From NCBI GenBank assembly GCA_035911135.1, contig JAMHWD010000042.1, positions 1-64,000 on the forward strand: DNA of 64,000 nucleotides. The letters are read 5' to 3'. Shown here in pieces: positions 55,196 to 64,000 of this stretch. The notes under the pieces are model-generated. The model was not told where the DNA came from. It saw only the letters and a program-made list of their open reading frames with translations, and made no database searches. The translations under genes and the position numbers were made by a program. Source of the stretch: JAMHWD01 sp035911135. GTDB taxonomy: Bacteria; Pseudomonadota; Alphaproteobacteria; Micavibrionales; Micavibrionaceae. The number at the start of each line of letters is the position of its first letter. Within the stretch, counting starts at the first letter, position 1.

Positions 55196-55224
55196 TTGAC
55201 ATAAGTTGCTATTCGGGCTAAAAT
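55196..55224 (+). promoter_or_regulatory. strong sigma-70-type promoter
   Basis: TTGACA (55196-55201), an exact 17-nt spacer and TAAAAT (55219-55224). It starts 4 nt after the ribF stop and lies 22 nt ahead of the next ATG, which has an ACAGGGA ribosome binding site. Confidence 0.7.
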
Positions 55225-55245
55225 TTCCTTAAAAAACAGGGAATT

Positions 55246-55758
55246 ATGACGCAGCTTAAGATAGATTCATGGAACGGGGTTCAGCTTGCCCGTCTGCGCG
55301 ATTTTTTTGAAAATGTCGCCAAACCGGGCGATGAGGTGATTTTCGACCGTAAATTAGCGGAAAGCAATGGCCGGCCCACAGAAGGGCTGGATGAGAATAA
55401 TTGCAATGACTGGGTTTACCGCGTTGCCAATCAGGCGCTTGTCGGCCTGCTCGAAGAAAAGATCAAGGATCTGGCCAAGACAATCACATTAACAACGGCG
55501 TATCTGCACAGCCAATATCCCGATATGATCCGGGATCAGCCGAAAATTACCGAAGCTGCGCCGGAGCCGGAAACCGATCTGGATCTGCTGGAGGATGAGG
55601 CGGAAGAAGACTGGAATGCCGTATTAGACCGGTATGGCGTAAAACCGGAGGCAACACCGGCTGCGCCAGCCGCCAAGACAAAGCCGGAACCCAGCGATCA
55701 GGAACAGGATGATTGGGCCAAAACGCTGGCCGCCTATCATACCCGCGAGCCAGCATAA
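55246..55758 (+). CDS. hypothetical acidic protein
   Basis: 170 aa, no family recognised. The first 100 residues are helical (LARLRDFFENVAKPGDEVIFDRK; WVYRVANQALVGLLEEKIKDLAK). The rest is acidic and proline-rich (PEPETDLDLLEDEAEEDWNAV) with a repeated DDWAK/EDWNA pattern. It has its own strong promoter. The following 96-nt gap is AT-rich with a direct repeat AGTTGCAAGA (55762-55771 and 55791-55800). Confidence 0.6.
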   Translation: MTQLKIDSWNGVQLARLRDFFENVAKPGDEVIFDRKLAESNGRPTEGLDENNCNDWVYRVANQALVGLLEEKIKDLAKTITLTTAYLHSQYPDMIRDQPKITEAAPEPETDLDLLEDEAEEDWNAVLDRYGVKPEATPAAPAAKTKPEPSDQEQDDWAKTLAAYHTREPA

Positions 55759-55854
55759 GATAGTTGCAAGATTGAGTTTTTAAGTTAATAAGTTGCAAGA
55801 ATAAGTTAAACTTATAAAACTATTGAAACTTCAAAACTTAATCTAACTACGTCC

Positions 55855-56778
55855 ATGGACACCTTCTTTTATCTTCTTTTGAATCTGCTTCCCCTCTACG
55901 GCCTGATCGGAATCGGCTTTGTCGGCGGGCGGTATTTCGATATCGAAAGCAAGACCATGGCCAATCTGGTCATTTTCATCATCGTGCCGATGGTGATGTT
56001 TGGTTATGTCTCGCAGCTCAAACTCAATTACACCTATATTTTCCTGCCTATTCTTTATTATGTGCTGCTGTGTATTGTGGCGTTTTCCTATTACCGTATC
56101 GGCAAGGCAATATACCCGGACAGCCGGGCCAATCTGCTGGCGCTGACCGCCACGACGCATAATTCCGGTTATTACGGATTGCCTGTGATGCTGATCGTTT
56201 TCCCGCAGGAATGGGTGGCCGTTTACATGGTGATTATTCTGGGCGGGATTATATTCGAGGCCACGGTTTCTTATTATATCGCCGCAAGAGGCGCATTCGA
56301 TGCCCGCCAGAGTTTGAAGAAGCTGGCCGGATACCCGGCGCTTTATGCTGTGCCGCTGGGGCTTATGATGAATGCCGCCACGGGCGGGGCATTGCCGGAA
56401 ATGGTGGTGACATACTGGACTTACTTTAAAGGCGCTTATGTCGTTATGGGCATGATGATTATCGGCGTGGCCCTGTCCAAGATGCAGCATTTCGAATTCA
56501 GCCTGCGTTTTAACGCGCTGGTCTATTCCGGCAAGCTGATCGTCTGGCCGGCGCTGATGGGGGCGGTTGTGGCGCTGGATACCTATGTTCTAGGGTTTTA
56601 CGGTCCGGAAGTGCATCTGATGCTGATGCTGCTTTCGATCATGCCGCCAGCCGCCAATGTCACGGCCTTTGCCGCGCAGTTCAACACCGGGCCGGAGAAG
56701 GCCGCGACGACCGTTCTGGCCGGAACGTTACTCGCACTCCTTTATATCCCGCTGGCTTTGTGGTTGATTGGCCACTAG
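55855..56778 (+). CDS. AEC-family (auxin efflux carrier-type) transporter
   Basis: 307 aa with about ten membrane helices in two repeats. The AEC pattern appears in NLLPLYGLIGIGFVGGRYFDI, TATTHNSGYYGLPVMLIVFP and the closing LSIMPPAANVTAFAAQFNTG. Bacterial members export malonate, malate or other carboxylates; the substrate is unknown. It sits between ribF and ileS, which are often neighbours in proteobacteria. Confidence 0.85.
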   Translation: MDTFFYLLLNLLPLYGLIGIGFVGGRYFDIESKTMANLVIFIIVPMVMFGYVSQLKLNYTYIFLPILYYVLLCIVAFSYYRIGKAIYPDSRANLLALTATTHNSGYYGLPVMLIVFPQEWVAVYMVIILGGIIFEATVSYYIAARGAFDARQSLKKLAGYPALYAVPLGLMMNAATGGALPEMVVTYWTYFKGAYVVMGMMIIGVALSKMQHFEFSLRFNALVYSGKLIVWPALMGAVVALDTYVLGFYGPEVHLMLMLLSIMPPAANVTAFAAQFNTGPEKAATTVLAGTLLALLYIPLALWLIGH

Positions 56779-56790
56779 GGTTTTATCGTC

Positions 56791-56890
56791 TTTTGACCTG
56801 CAAACAGGGATTTTTTGCGCTTCCGTTTCTCAAATACATCTCAAGTATTCTGCGATACGGTTCTCAAAAATCCCTGTTTGCAGGTCAAAA
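56791..56890. repeat. 100-bp element with perfect 25-bp inverted ends
   Basis: TTTTGACCTGCAAACAGGGA plus five T residues (56791-56815) is the exact reverse complement of 56866-56890. The 50-nt interior holds smaller pairings (AATAC/GTATT, CCGT/ACGG). It lies 12 nt after the AEC gene and 72 nt before ileS. It could be a transcript-ending hairpin, a control element for ileS or a miniature inverted-repeat element. No coding sequence is inside. Confidence 0.8.
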
Positions 56891-56962
56891 TCCTTCAAAG
56901 CCCTGCCAGCCCTGTCATTTCGTAACTTGCAGGGGCGGATCAATGCTGTATAAATGATTGTT

Positions 56963-59779
56963 ATGACAGACAAACCTGAAGACAAATACCGCGATACTGT
57001 ATTCCTGCCGAAAACCGAATTCCCGATGCGGGCCGGTCTGGCGCAGAAGGAACCGGAGATCCTGCAAAAATGGCAGGGTATGGATCTGGAATCCAAAATC
57101 CGCGCGCGCGCCGGAACGCGCCAGAAATGGGTGCTGCATGATGGCCCGCCATACGCCAATGGCGATATCCATATGGGTCACGCGGTCAATAAGATCCTGA
57201 AGGATGTAATCGTCCGCAGCTGGCAGATGATGGGGTATGATGCACCTTATGTGCCGGGATGGGATTGTCACGGCCTTCCCATCGAATGGAAGATCGAGGA
57301 AAAATACCGTGAAAAGGGCGTTGATAAAGACACGGTCGATAAGCTGGCCTTCCGCGATGAATGTCGCAAATTTGCAAAACACTGGGTTGATGTGCAATCC
57401 GCGCAGTTTCAGCGTCTGGGCGTAGGCGGGGCATGGGATAATCCCTATCTGACCATGACCAACCGCGCCGAGGGGCGCATTGCGCGCGAGATCCATAAAT
57501 TCGCGCTGAACGGTCTTTTGTACCGGGGTGCAAAGCCCGTGATGTGGTCGGTGGTTGAAAAAACCGCCCTTGCCGAAGCCGAAGTTGAATATCAGGAACA
57601 TAAATCCATCACCATTTGGGTGCGGTTTCCAGTTCAAAAGTCACCTGTGGCGGCGTTGGAAGGCACGGATATCGTTATCTGGACAACAACCCCATGGACC
57701 ATGCCATCCAACCGCGCGATCGCATTCGGGAAGGATATCGAATACGGGATTTACGCATTTGCAGGTGAGAAAATCGCCATTGCCAAATCGCTGGCGGAGT
57801 CCGTTAAGGCCGCGGCGAAGATTGAAGACTGGGAACTGGTTGCCGAATTTAAAGGTGAGGCGCTGGCCGGGACAATGTGCAAACATCCGCTGAACGGGCA
57901 GGGATTTGATTTTGATGTGCCTTTGCTGGAGGGTGATTTCGTCACCGCCGATGCCGGTACGGGTTTTGTGCATATCGCGCCGGGCCATGGTGAGGACGAT
58001 TATTACCTTTATACGAAACATTTTGGCATTCAGGCTGTGCCGGATAACGTCTCGGACGATGGGAAATTCCGCGATCACGTGCCGTTATTTGCAGGCCTCG
58101 AAATCTACACGCAAAAAGGCGAGATGGGGCAGGGCAATTTTGCCGTTTTGAAGGCCCTGCAGGAGGCCGGAAAATTGCTGGCGAAAGGCTCGATCAAGCA
58201 TGAATACCCGCATAGCTGGCGATCCAAGGCGCCGCTGATTTTTCGCACCACGCCGCAATGGTTTATTGCGATGGATGGCGCGCAGAAACCGACATTGCGC
58301 GATGTTTCCTTAAAGGCGATCAAGGATACGCGCTGGGTTCCCGGTAAAGGCGAGACGCGCATCACGGCGATGATCGAAAACCGCCCGGATTGGTGCATTT
58401 CGCGCCAGCGCGCCTGGGGCGTGCCGATTGCGCTGTTTGTGCATAAGGAAACGAAAGAAGTCCTGAAAGACGAGGCGGTGATGAACCGTATCGGTGATAT
58501 CTTTGAGGCTGAAGGCGCCGATGCGTGGTGGAGCCGACCGGCCAGCGATTTTCTGGGCGATAAGTATAACGCTGATGATTTTGAACAGATTTTCGACATC
58601 GTGGATGTCTGGTTTGAATCGGGTTCGACCCATGCCTTCGTGTTGCAGGATAATGAAACATGGCCAACGCTTAAGGGTGTTGATCAGGCGGATTTATACC
58701 TCGAAGGTTCCGACCAGCATCGCGGCTGGTTCCATTCATCCTTGCTGGAATCTTGCGGCACGAATGGCAGAGCGCCTTACAAGGCCGTTCTGACGCATGG
58801 TTTCGTGCTGGATGAGAAGGGCTACAAAATGTCCAAATCCCTGGGCAATGTTGTGGACCCGCTGAAAGTCATGGAAGAACATGGCGCGGATATTCTGCGC
58901 CTCTGGACGCTGACATCCGATTACGCGGAAGATATTCGCATCGGGAAAGATACGCTTAAATCTACGGGCGATCTTTATCGCCGTATTCGTAACACGCTGC
59001 GTTTCCTGCTGGGCGCGCTGGATGGGTTCACGAAGGATGAAATGTTTGCAGATTGCTGTGCAGATCCTTCCCCGTTGCCGGAGCTTGAGCAATTAATGCT
59101 CCATGAGCTTGCCGTGATGGATGAAAAAATTCGTCATCATATTGAGAATTATGAATTCCAAAAGCTAACCAAGTTGCTGCATGATTATTGCAACGAAACG
59201 CTTTCGGCGTTTTATTTCGATATCCGCAAGGATCGTCTGTACTGCGATAAGCCGGATAGTTTCGAGCGCAGAGCTTGCCGCAATGTCATGGCCTATATCT
59301 TCAATGGCCTTACTGCATGGCTCGCGCCCGTTCTGTGCTTCACGGCTGATGAGGCGTGGGCCCAGCGTCCGGCAGGCGTTTTTGAGGATGCGGATTCTGT
59401 CCATCTTCGCGATTTTACATCCGTTCCCGATACATGGCGAAATGACGCGCTGGCAGAGAAATGGAAGGATATCGTCCGGTTGCGTGAGATGGTGAGTGCG
59501 GCGCTGGAGCCTTTGCGTAAGGACAAGGTGATTGGATCTTCGCTGGAGGCTGCGCCTGTTTTGAGCGTGACGCAGGATTACGGCGTTGATTTTGCAGAAA
59601 TTTGCATTACATCGGCGGTGCAGATGAAAAAGGGTTCATCTGAATCGGCCGAGTTTCAAAAAGCCCCCGGTTCCAAATGCGAGCGTTGCTGGAAAGTCCT
59701 GCCGGAGGTCGAGGCCAATGGCGATCTGTGCAATCGCTGCGATGATGCGGTGAATACACGCAAGAAAGCTGCGGCTTAA
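56963..59779 (+). CDS. ileS: isoleucyl-tRNA synthetase
   Basis: 938 aa class I synthetase charging tRNA-Ile. The HIGH motif is in PPYANGDIHMGHAVN near residue 73, and KMSKS in YKMSKSLGNVVDP near residue 622. The CP1 editing domain includes WTTTPWTMPSNRAIA. The C-terminus carries a four-cysteine zinc finger, CERCWKV...CNRCDDAV, as in bacterial-type IleRS1, the mupirocin-sensitive form. Starts at 56954 or 56963 are possible; neither has a clear ribosome binding site. Confidence 0.96.
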   Translation: MTDKPEDKYRDTVFLPKTEFPMRAGLAQKEPEILQKWQGMDLESKIRARAGTRQKWVLHDGPPYANGDIHMGHAVNKILKDVIVRSWQMMGYDAPYVPGWDCHGLPIEWKIEEKYREKGVDKDTVDKLAFRDECRKFAKHWVDVQSAQFQRLGVGGAWDNPYLTMTNRAEGRIAREIHKFALNGLLYRGAKPVMWSVVEKTALAEAEVEYQEHKSITIWVRFPVQKSPVAALEGTDIVIWTTTPWTMPSNRAIAFGKDIEYGIYAFAGEKIAIAKSLAESVKAAAKIEDWELVAEFKGEALAGTMCKHPLNGQGFDFDVPLLEGDFVTADAGTGFVHIAPGHGEDDYYLYTKHFGIQAVPDNVSDDGKFRDHVPLFAGLEIYTQKGEMGQGNFAVLKALQEAGKLLAKGSIKHEYPHSWRSKAPLIFRTTPQWFIAMDGAQKPTLRDVSLKAIKDTRWVPGKGETRITAMIENRPDWCISRQRAWGVPIALFVHKETKEVLKDEAVMNRIGDIFEAEGADAWWSRPASDFLGDKYNADDFEQIFDIVDVWFESGSTHAFVLQDNETWPTLKGVDQADLYLEGSDQHRGWFHSSLLESCGTNGRAPYKAVLTHGFVLDEKGYKMSKSLGNVVDPLKVMEEHGADILRLWTLTSDYAEDIRIGKDTLKSTGDLYRRIRNTLRFLLGALDGFTKDEMFADCCADPSPLPELEQLMLHELAVMDEKIRHHIENYEFQKLTKLLHDYCNETLSAFYFDIRKDRLYCDKPDSFERRACRNVMAYIFNGLTAWLAPVLCFTADEAWAQRPAGVFEDADSVHLRDFTSVPDTWRNDALAEKWKDIVRLREMVSAALEPLRKDKVIGSSLEAAPVLSVTQDYGVDFAEICITSAVQMKKGSSESAEFQKAPGSKCERCWKVLPEVEANGDLCNRCDDAVNTRKKAAA

Positions 59780-59790
59780 GTTTCCATACA

Positions 59791-59851
59791 CGTCATCACA
59801 CGCTTTATGCGTGTGATCCATGGATTGCACGGACGATGCCGTGCAATGACG
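59791..59851. repeat. palindromic intergenic repeat, copy B (compact form)
   Basis: CGTCAT/ATGACG ends enclose CACACGC/GCGTGTG, then ATCCA directly joined to TGGAT, then TGCACGG/CCGTGCA. It is the shortest, cleanest copy of the family and lies between the convergent ileS and ppx. Confidence 0.85.
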
Positions 59852-59860
59852 GTTTTGTGG

Positions 59861-60763
59861 TTACTGCGGCCCGGTCATATCGACCAGAATGCCATCGCGC
59901 AGGCCGGAATTGGAGAAGATGACCTTTTCCGATTTCAGTTTCTTCAAAACGCAATGCATGATCAGCGCGGCGGTGGGCAGCATATTGGCGCGCTTATGTT
60001 CCAGATTGTATTTGGCCACGATTTCCTCCGGCGTGCGCGAGGCGATCTCAAAGGAGAATTTCAGCAGATCCTTGGCATCGACCTTAAAGCCGCTTAGACC
60101 TGAGACGCTGGCATCAGGCCCTTTTTTCTCGCGCACATAGGCCGCCGCCAGCGCGCGCCATGTTCCGCCCACGGCGTAGAAATTCTTGTGATCGGCGAGC
60201 CCCTTGGGGATGGTGCTCAGATGTTCCTTGATGAAATCCTTGGCATCTGTGTGATCCATGGTGCGCAGCACGCCAATGGGCAGGCTGATGCGGGTTTCAT
60301 CCACGCTGGATTTGCCGATCTTGGCAAGTTCCAGCGAGCCGCCGCCCAGATCGCCTACAATGCCCTTGGCATCGGTAAAGGCTGCCTTGACGCCAAGCGC
60401 CGCATAACGCGCTTCTTCGTCACCGGAAATCACGCGGATATCAATGCCGAGTTTCTTTTTGGCTTCCTTCACGAAATCAGCGCCATCCTTGGCATCGCGC
60501 AGTGCCGCTGTACCGATCACCACAAGATCATCGAGTTGAAAGGCTTTGGAAAGGGCGTGAAATCCTTCAAGGGCATACATGGCAGATTCGCGCGCGCCGG
60601 GGTGAAGCTTGCCGGTTTTTTCCAGATCACGCCCCAGACCGCATTGCACCTTTTCATTAAAAATCGGGCGCTCGCCGCTATAGGGCGGTTCAAAGATAAC
60701 CAGCCGGATCGAGTTCGAACCGATATCAATAATCCCAACAAGTTTTTCTTTTGTGAAAACCAT
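59861..60763 (-). CDS. ppx: Ppx/GppA-type phosphatase, short form
   Basis: 300 aa with the actin-like fold of exopolyphosphatase/pppGpp phosphatase: GIIDIGSNSIRLVIFE, GTAALRDAKDG, ISGDEEARYAALGVK and VGDLGGGSLELAKI. It ends at about 300 residues, lacking the C-terminal HD-type domain of full-length Ppx, as in many short alphaproteobacterial forms. It follows ppk by 27 nt, so polyphosphate turnover is the likely role. Confidence 0.88.
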   Translation of the reverse strand: MVFTKEKLVGIIDIGSNSIRLVIFEPPYSGERPIFNEKVQCGLGRDLEKTGKLHPGARESAMYALEGFHALSKAFQLDDLVVIGTAALRDAKDGADFVKEAKKKLGIDIRVISGDEEARYAALGVKAAFTDAKGIVGDLGGGSLELAKIGKSSVDETRISLPIGVLRTMDHTDAKDFIKEHLSTIPKGLADHKNFYAVGGTWRALAAAYVREKKGPDASVSGLSGFKVDAKDLLKFSFEIASRTPEEIVAKYNLEHKRANMLPTAALIMHCVLKKLKSEKVIFSNSGLRDGILVDMTGPQ

Positions 60764-60790
60764 GGTTGCTTTATGCCCGTTGCAATGTGA

Positions 60791-63019
60791 TTAGGCAAGC
60801 TTGGGTTTGGATTTCTTTTTCTTTTGCAGTTTATCGGGTTTTGTTTTCGATAATTTCAGGCGCGGCGGCAGGGGCGCATCATCTTCCTCGATGGCGCTGC
60901 CACGGCCGGAAAGCGAAGGGTTTTGCATGAAGTAATCATGGGCGCAGAAATCGGTGGCTTCGTGGGGGGTACGCAGATAGCGGCCATCGGGCTGTAATTC
61001 CCAGCTTTGTTTCTGATCCTTTAAATTGGCGACCATGATCTGATCGAGAATCTGTTTATGAACGGTTGCGTTATCAATGGGCACGAGTGCCTCGATCCGG
61101 CGCGAGAGATTGCGCATCGCCAGATCGGCGGAAGATATGAAAACATGCGCCTCGCGCGAGGGCAGGCGGTGACCGTTGCCAAAGCAATAAATGCGTGAAT
61201 GTTCCAAAAAGCGCCCGACAATGCTTTTGACGCGGATATTGGCGGAAAGGCCCGGAATGCCGGGGCGCAGCACGCAAACGCCGCGCACGACAAGGTCGAT
61301 TTGCACGCCGGCCTGCGAGGCCTCGTATAGCTTGTCGATGATATGCGGATCCACCAGCGAATTGCATTTGCCCCATATGCTGGCGGGCTCTCCCTCTCCG
61401 GCATTTCTGATTTCCTCATCAATGAGGCTCATCAGCTTTTCACGCATGTTAAACGGCGATACCGCAATGCGCTGGAGGTTGCGCGGCGGGGCATAGCCGG
61501 TCATGTAGTTGAACATCAGCGCCGCATCATGGCAAAGTTCCGGGTCGCAGGTGAAATAGGATAAATCGGTGTAAACGCGGGCATTGCCGGCGTGATAATT
61601 GCCCGTGCCAAAATGGGCATAGGAATGCAGGCGCTTGCCTTCGCGCCGCGTCACCAGCGAGACCTTGGCATGGGTTTTCAAGTTCATGAACCCATAAACC
61701 ACCTGAATGCCGGCGCGTTCCATATCACGCGCCCAGCGGATATTGGCTTCTTCGTCAAAGCGCGCTTTAAGCTCCACGAGCGCCGTCACGGTCTTGCCGT
61801 TTTCGGCGGCTTCGATCAAGGCTTCGACAATCGGCGATTTTTTGGATGTGCGATAGAGCGTTTGCTTGATTGAGACGACTTGCGGGTCTATTGCGGCCTG
61901 ACGCAGGAATTGCACCACCACATCAAAGCTTTCATAAGGGTGATGGATAATGATGTCTTTATGCTGGATGGCGGCGAAGCAATCGCCGTTGAAATCGCGT
62001 ATGCGTTCCGGATAGCGGGCATCATAGGGTTTGAACAGCAAATCCCGGTTTTCATCGGTGATAAGTTCCGCCGTCTGGTTCAGGCCGATCAGGCCATCGA
62101 CAATAAAAATTTCCCGGTCCTGCAGATCCATGTGGCCTTTGAGGAAATCCAGCGTGACCTCGTCCACGCTTTCATGGACGCTCATCAGGATGGCTCGGCC
62201 GCGGCGGCGGCGTTTCAAGGCGCTTTCAAATGTCAGGACAAGGTCTTCGGCATCTTCCTGAATTTCCATCTCGGTATCGCGCAGGATACGAAAGGCGGTA
62301 TATTCCAGAATATCCATTGGCTCCGGGAAGAAATGCCGGATATGCAGCATGATGACTTTTTCGATCGGGATATAGCGCGGCGCCGATCCCGGCAGGCGCA
62401 CGAAGCGATCGAGCTGGGTAGGGATCTGGATCAGGGCGTGCACATCCTGATTTTCAGCCTTGTCATAGAGGCGCAGGATAATCGAGAGCCCTTTGTTCGG
62501 GATGAAGGGGAAGGGGTGCGCCGGGTCAATGGCAATGGGCGTTAAAACCGGCATGATGTCATGTTCGAAACGCTTGCCCAGCCATTTAACCTCGCTTTTT
62601 CGCAGGTCGCCGCGGCCCAGTATCTTGATATCGTTGAGCTTTAATTCCTTGCGTAGGTCGCGCCATGTTGTCTGGATATCGGACATCATCAGATTGGTGC
62701 GCGTGAAGATGGATTCCAGCTGTTGCTGGGGCGTCAGGCCGTCGATGCTGCGTTCGGTCACATTCGCGCGGATCTGCGCCTTGATCCCGGCCACGCGGAC
62801 CATGAAAAATTCATCAAGATTATTGGCGGTGATGCTTAAGAACCGGATGCGCTCGAATAGCGGATGATTAAGGTTATTGGCCTCGTCCAGAACACGCTGG
62901 TTGAAGGCCAGCCAGGACAGCTCGCGGTTGAAAAAACGCTCCGGCAAAGATTTCAAGGCTTCGCCGTCCAAACCCATGATTTTGGGGTCTGTGTTCTGAT
63001 CGGGGTAGAATTGCATCAT
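60791..63019 (-). CDS. ppk: polyphosphate kinase 1
   Basis: 742 aa. N-terminal FNRELSWLAFNQRVLDEA and FLSITANNLDEFFMVRVAG, the kinase core SFDVVVQFLRQAA, and the histidine that is phosphorylated in LHSYAHFGTGNYHAG identify PPK1. SLVDPHIIDKLYEAS and SIVGRFLEHSRIYCFGNG follow. It makes polyphosphate from ATP. The C-terminus is a lysine-rich tail (KLQKKKKSKPKLA) beyond the usual end. It is upstream of ppx in one operon. Confidence 0.95.
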   Translation of the reverse strand: MMQFYPDQNTDPKIMGLDGEALKSLPERFFNRELSWLAFNQRVLDEANNLNHPLFERIRFLSITANNLDEFFMVRVAGIKAQIRANVTERSIDGLTPQQQLESIFTRTNLMMSDIQTTWRDLRKELKLNDIKILGRGDLRKSEVKWLGKRFEHDIMPVLTPIAIDPAHPFPFIPNKGLSIILRLYDKAENQDVHALIQIPTQLDRFVRLPGSAPRYIPIEKVIMLHIRHFFPEPMDILEYTAFRILRDTEMEIQEDAEDLVLTFESALKRRRRGRAILMSVHESVDEVTLDFLKGHMDLQDREIFIVDGLIGLNQTAELITDENRDLLFKPYDARYPERIRDFNGDCFAAIQHKDIIIHHPYESFDVVVQFLRQAAIDPQVVSIKQTLYRTSKKSPIVEALIEAAENGKTVTALVELKARFDEEANIRWARDMERAGIQVVYGFMNLKTHAKVSLVTRREGKRLHSYAHFGTGNYHAGNARVYTDLSYFTCDPELCHDAALMFNYMTGYAPPRNLQRIAVSPFNMREKLMSLIDEEIRNAGEGEPASIWGKCNSLVDPHIIDKLYEASQAGVQIDLVVRGVCVLRPGIPGLSANIRVKSIVGRFLEHSRIYCFGNGHRLPSREAHVFISSADLAMRNLSRRIEALVPIDNATVHKQILDQIMVANLKDQKQSWELQPDGRYLRTPHEATDFCAHDYFMQNPSLSGRGSAIEEDDAPLPPRLKLSKTKPDKLQKKKKSKPKLA

Positions 63020-63109
63020 GCGGTCCGTTGCTATGTCGTGGCCCTATCAGCATAGCATATCTGGCCCCCCTATGGGTAGGCGAGGCGCAAAAGAAAACAG
63101 GAATGTCTG

Positions 63110-63757
63110 CTATGCTTCGGGGGTGGACGGTCCGCCAGCTTCGGCTGCTGCGGCGGCCCGGCGTTCGGCCTTGAGGCGCTGATCGCGATCCCAGCCCGCT
63201 TCACGCGTATCATGGGCCAGGGTTTCAATAAGCTTACGCAGGTTCACGCCGTTTGCCGAGGCCGTGAAGCCGTCCGTGAGGCGCGGTTTGTCCCAATCGG
63301 TTCCAAAAATATCAACCAGATTTCCCTGGGCAATCTTATCGTCCGCAACATACGCGGCTTGCGAAGGCGTTGCGAAGATGCCGAGTATGTCGCGCTTGAT
63401 ATAAATGCTATCATCAGGCTCTGATGTTTCGATGCTATCAAGTGCTGTCAGTATCTCGCGCAAGCGGCTGACATAAGTGCCGGCGCCGCCGGATTCCTGA
63501 TCGAGCACGAAAAGGTTTTTGACTTTTGCGGTATCCAGCAAGGGCTTTGTTGCCTGTCCCTCAAGCTGGGCCAGTTCGAGCTCATGCATGGCTTGCTGCA
63601 CGTGATTGCGGTTGGTTTCAACCTTTTCGCGTTGGCGGGTGATGCGAAATGCCAGCCTGTCTTCGGCAGCCGCCGCGACTTCTTCCGGTGAACCTGTGAT
63701 CGAGCGGATTTGTATGTCGATCTGGTTTAGAAGATTTTCTCTAGCTTCTGGTCTCAT
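63110..63757 (-). CDS. hypothetical protein
   Basis: 215 aa, no family recognised. Helical N-terminus with a coiled-coil-like stretch (FRITRQREKVETNRNHVQQAMHELELAQLEG), a middle with YVSRLREILTALDSIE, and an arginine/alanine-rich end. There is no signal peptide or membrane segment. An AT-rich gap of 91 nt separates it from msrA. Confidence 0.5.
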   Translation of the reverse strand: MRPEARENLLNQIDIQIRSITGSPEEVAAAAEDRLAFRITRQREKVETNRNHVQQAMHELELAQLEGQATKPLLDTAKVKNLFVLDQESGGAGTYVSRLREILTALDSIETSEPDDSIYIKRDILGIFATPSQAAYVADDKIAQGNLVDIFGTDWDKPRLTDGFTASANGVNLRKLIETLAHDTREAGWDRDQRLKAERRAAAAAEAGGPSTPEA

Positions 63758-63848
63758 TGAATCACCCTTATGATATTTTAGAGATAAGGGTAGAATATAA
63801 AGATTAATGAATTATGAATAAATGAGGCCGGTTGGTGTTGGGAAGGGG

Positions 63849-64000
63849 CTAATCCTTAAGTTTCCCAGCTTTTTTCAGGATCACGCGGATATGATCCTGC
63901 CCGGTTTTATCGCGGTATTTCTCGTAATATTGCTGATGGTAATCCTCCCCGGTCCAGAAAGTCGCGGCGGGTTCGATTGTGGTGACGATGGGTTTTGAGA
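63849..64000 (-). CDS. msrA: peptide methionine-S-sulfoxide reductase MsrA, C-terminal part
   Basis: The last 50 codons, running in from beyond the right edge: SKPIVTTIEPAATFWTGEDY followed by HQQYYEKYRDKTG. The pattern PIVT-I-PA-TFW-AEDYHQQYYEK is diagnostic of MsrA, which reduces methionine-S-sulfoxide in oxidised proteins. The catalytic GCFW motif lies outside the window. Confidence 0.9.
   Translation of the reverse strand, partial: SKPIVTTIEPAATFWTGEDYHQQYYEKYRDKTGQDHIRVILKKAGKLKD

Noticed and set aside
56768..56953. Short ORF between the AEC gene and ileS as a possible Ile leader peptide
   Set aside because: No cluster of isoleucine codons, and it is read straight through the inverted repeat.
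61880..62545. Plus-strand ORF of 221 codons opposite ppk
   Set aside because: Antisense to ppk with no ribosome binding site or domain.

Overview
The window looks like chromosome of an alphaproteobacterium. Supporting signs are a sdhC-sdhD-sdhA-sdhB succinate dehydrogenase set, an ATP12-type F1-ATPase assembly chaperone, MutL carrying its own endonuclease motif, a lipoprotein-M16-M16 peptidase cluster behind lspA, a leucine leader peptide in front of leuA, and RarA-CrcB-RluC gene order. No ribosomal RNA or strongly diagnostic marker is present. A deep-branching, Rhodospirillales- or Micavibrio-like lineage is only an impression. Most of the window is dense housekeeping sequence with many 1-11 nt gene overlaps. 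Accessory material is limited to the left edge and a few insertions.

Layout. 1-1.05 kb: the edge of an IS3-family element has cut a large serine recombinase gene, and both lie beside tRNA-Tyr. 1.1-10.4 kb: rlmB, a P-loop protein, a metallophosphoesterase pair, polA, dnaB-alr-Trm112-like and a HAD phosphatase. 10.4-12.2 kb: a leucine-rich leader peptide and foldable leader in front of leuA. 12.2-24.5 kb: alaS, a HisN-like phosphatase, PBP1A, mlaFE, a VanX-like dipeptidase, a soluble hybrid histidine kinase and asd. 24.5-33.5 kb: a TerB-like gene, then the sdh genes. A secreted His-rich protein sits between sdhC and sdhD. An MFS transporter, an unknown gene and a frameshifted Tat-signal protein separate sdhA from sdhB. 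33.5-36.6 kb: nadC and nadA, with a GIY-YIG nuclease gene between them flanked by perfect inverted repeats. 36.7-45 kb: rarA, crcB, rluC-like, an AsmA-like protein, ATP12 chaperone and an ABC exporter. 45-48.5 kb: mutL and a pentapeptide-repeat protein. 48.6-54.2 kb: a minus-strand run lspA, DUF3035 lipoprotein, two M16 peptidases and pgi. 54.3-59.8 kb: ribF, an unknown gene, an AEC transporter and ileS. 59.8-63 kb: ppk-ppx polyphosphate genes. The right edge holds an unknown gene and the 3' end of msrA.

A family of palindromic repeats is scattered through the window (about 12.2, 15.5, 37.4 and 59.8 kb). The copies at 12.2, 15.5 and 59.8 kb share one plan: GTCAT, stem-loop, ATCCA, spacer, TGGAT, stem-loop, ATGAC. 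The copy at 37.4 kb lies in frame inside rarA, as Rickettsia palindromic elements do. A similar palindrome, in two inverted 24-bp copies, brackets the GIY-YIG nuclease gene and suggests a possible nuclease-repeat mobile unit.

The best candidates for new biology are this GIY-YIG/repeat unit, the in-frame repeat in RarA, a perfect -1 slippery heptamer joining two frames of a Tat-signal protein, an apparently leaderless leucine leader peptide, and the invaded sdh operon. No CRISPR array, prophage or recognised defence island was seen.
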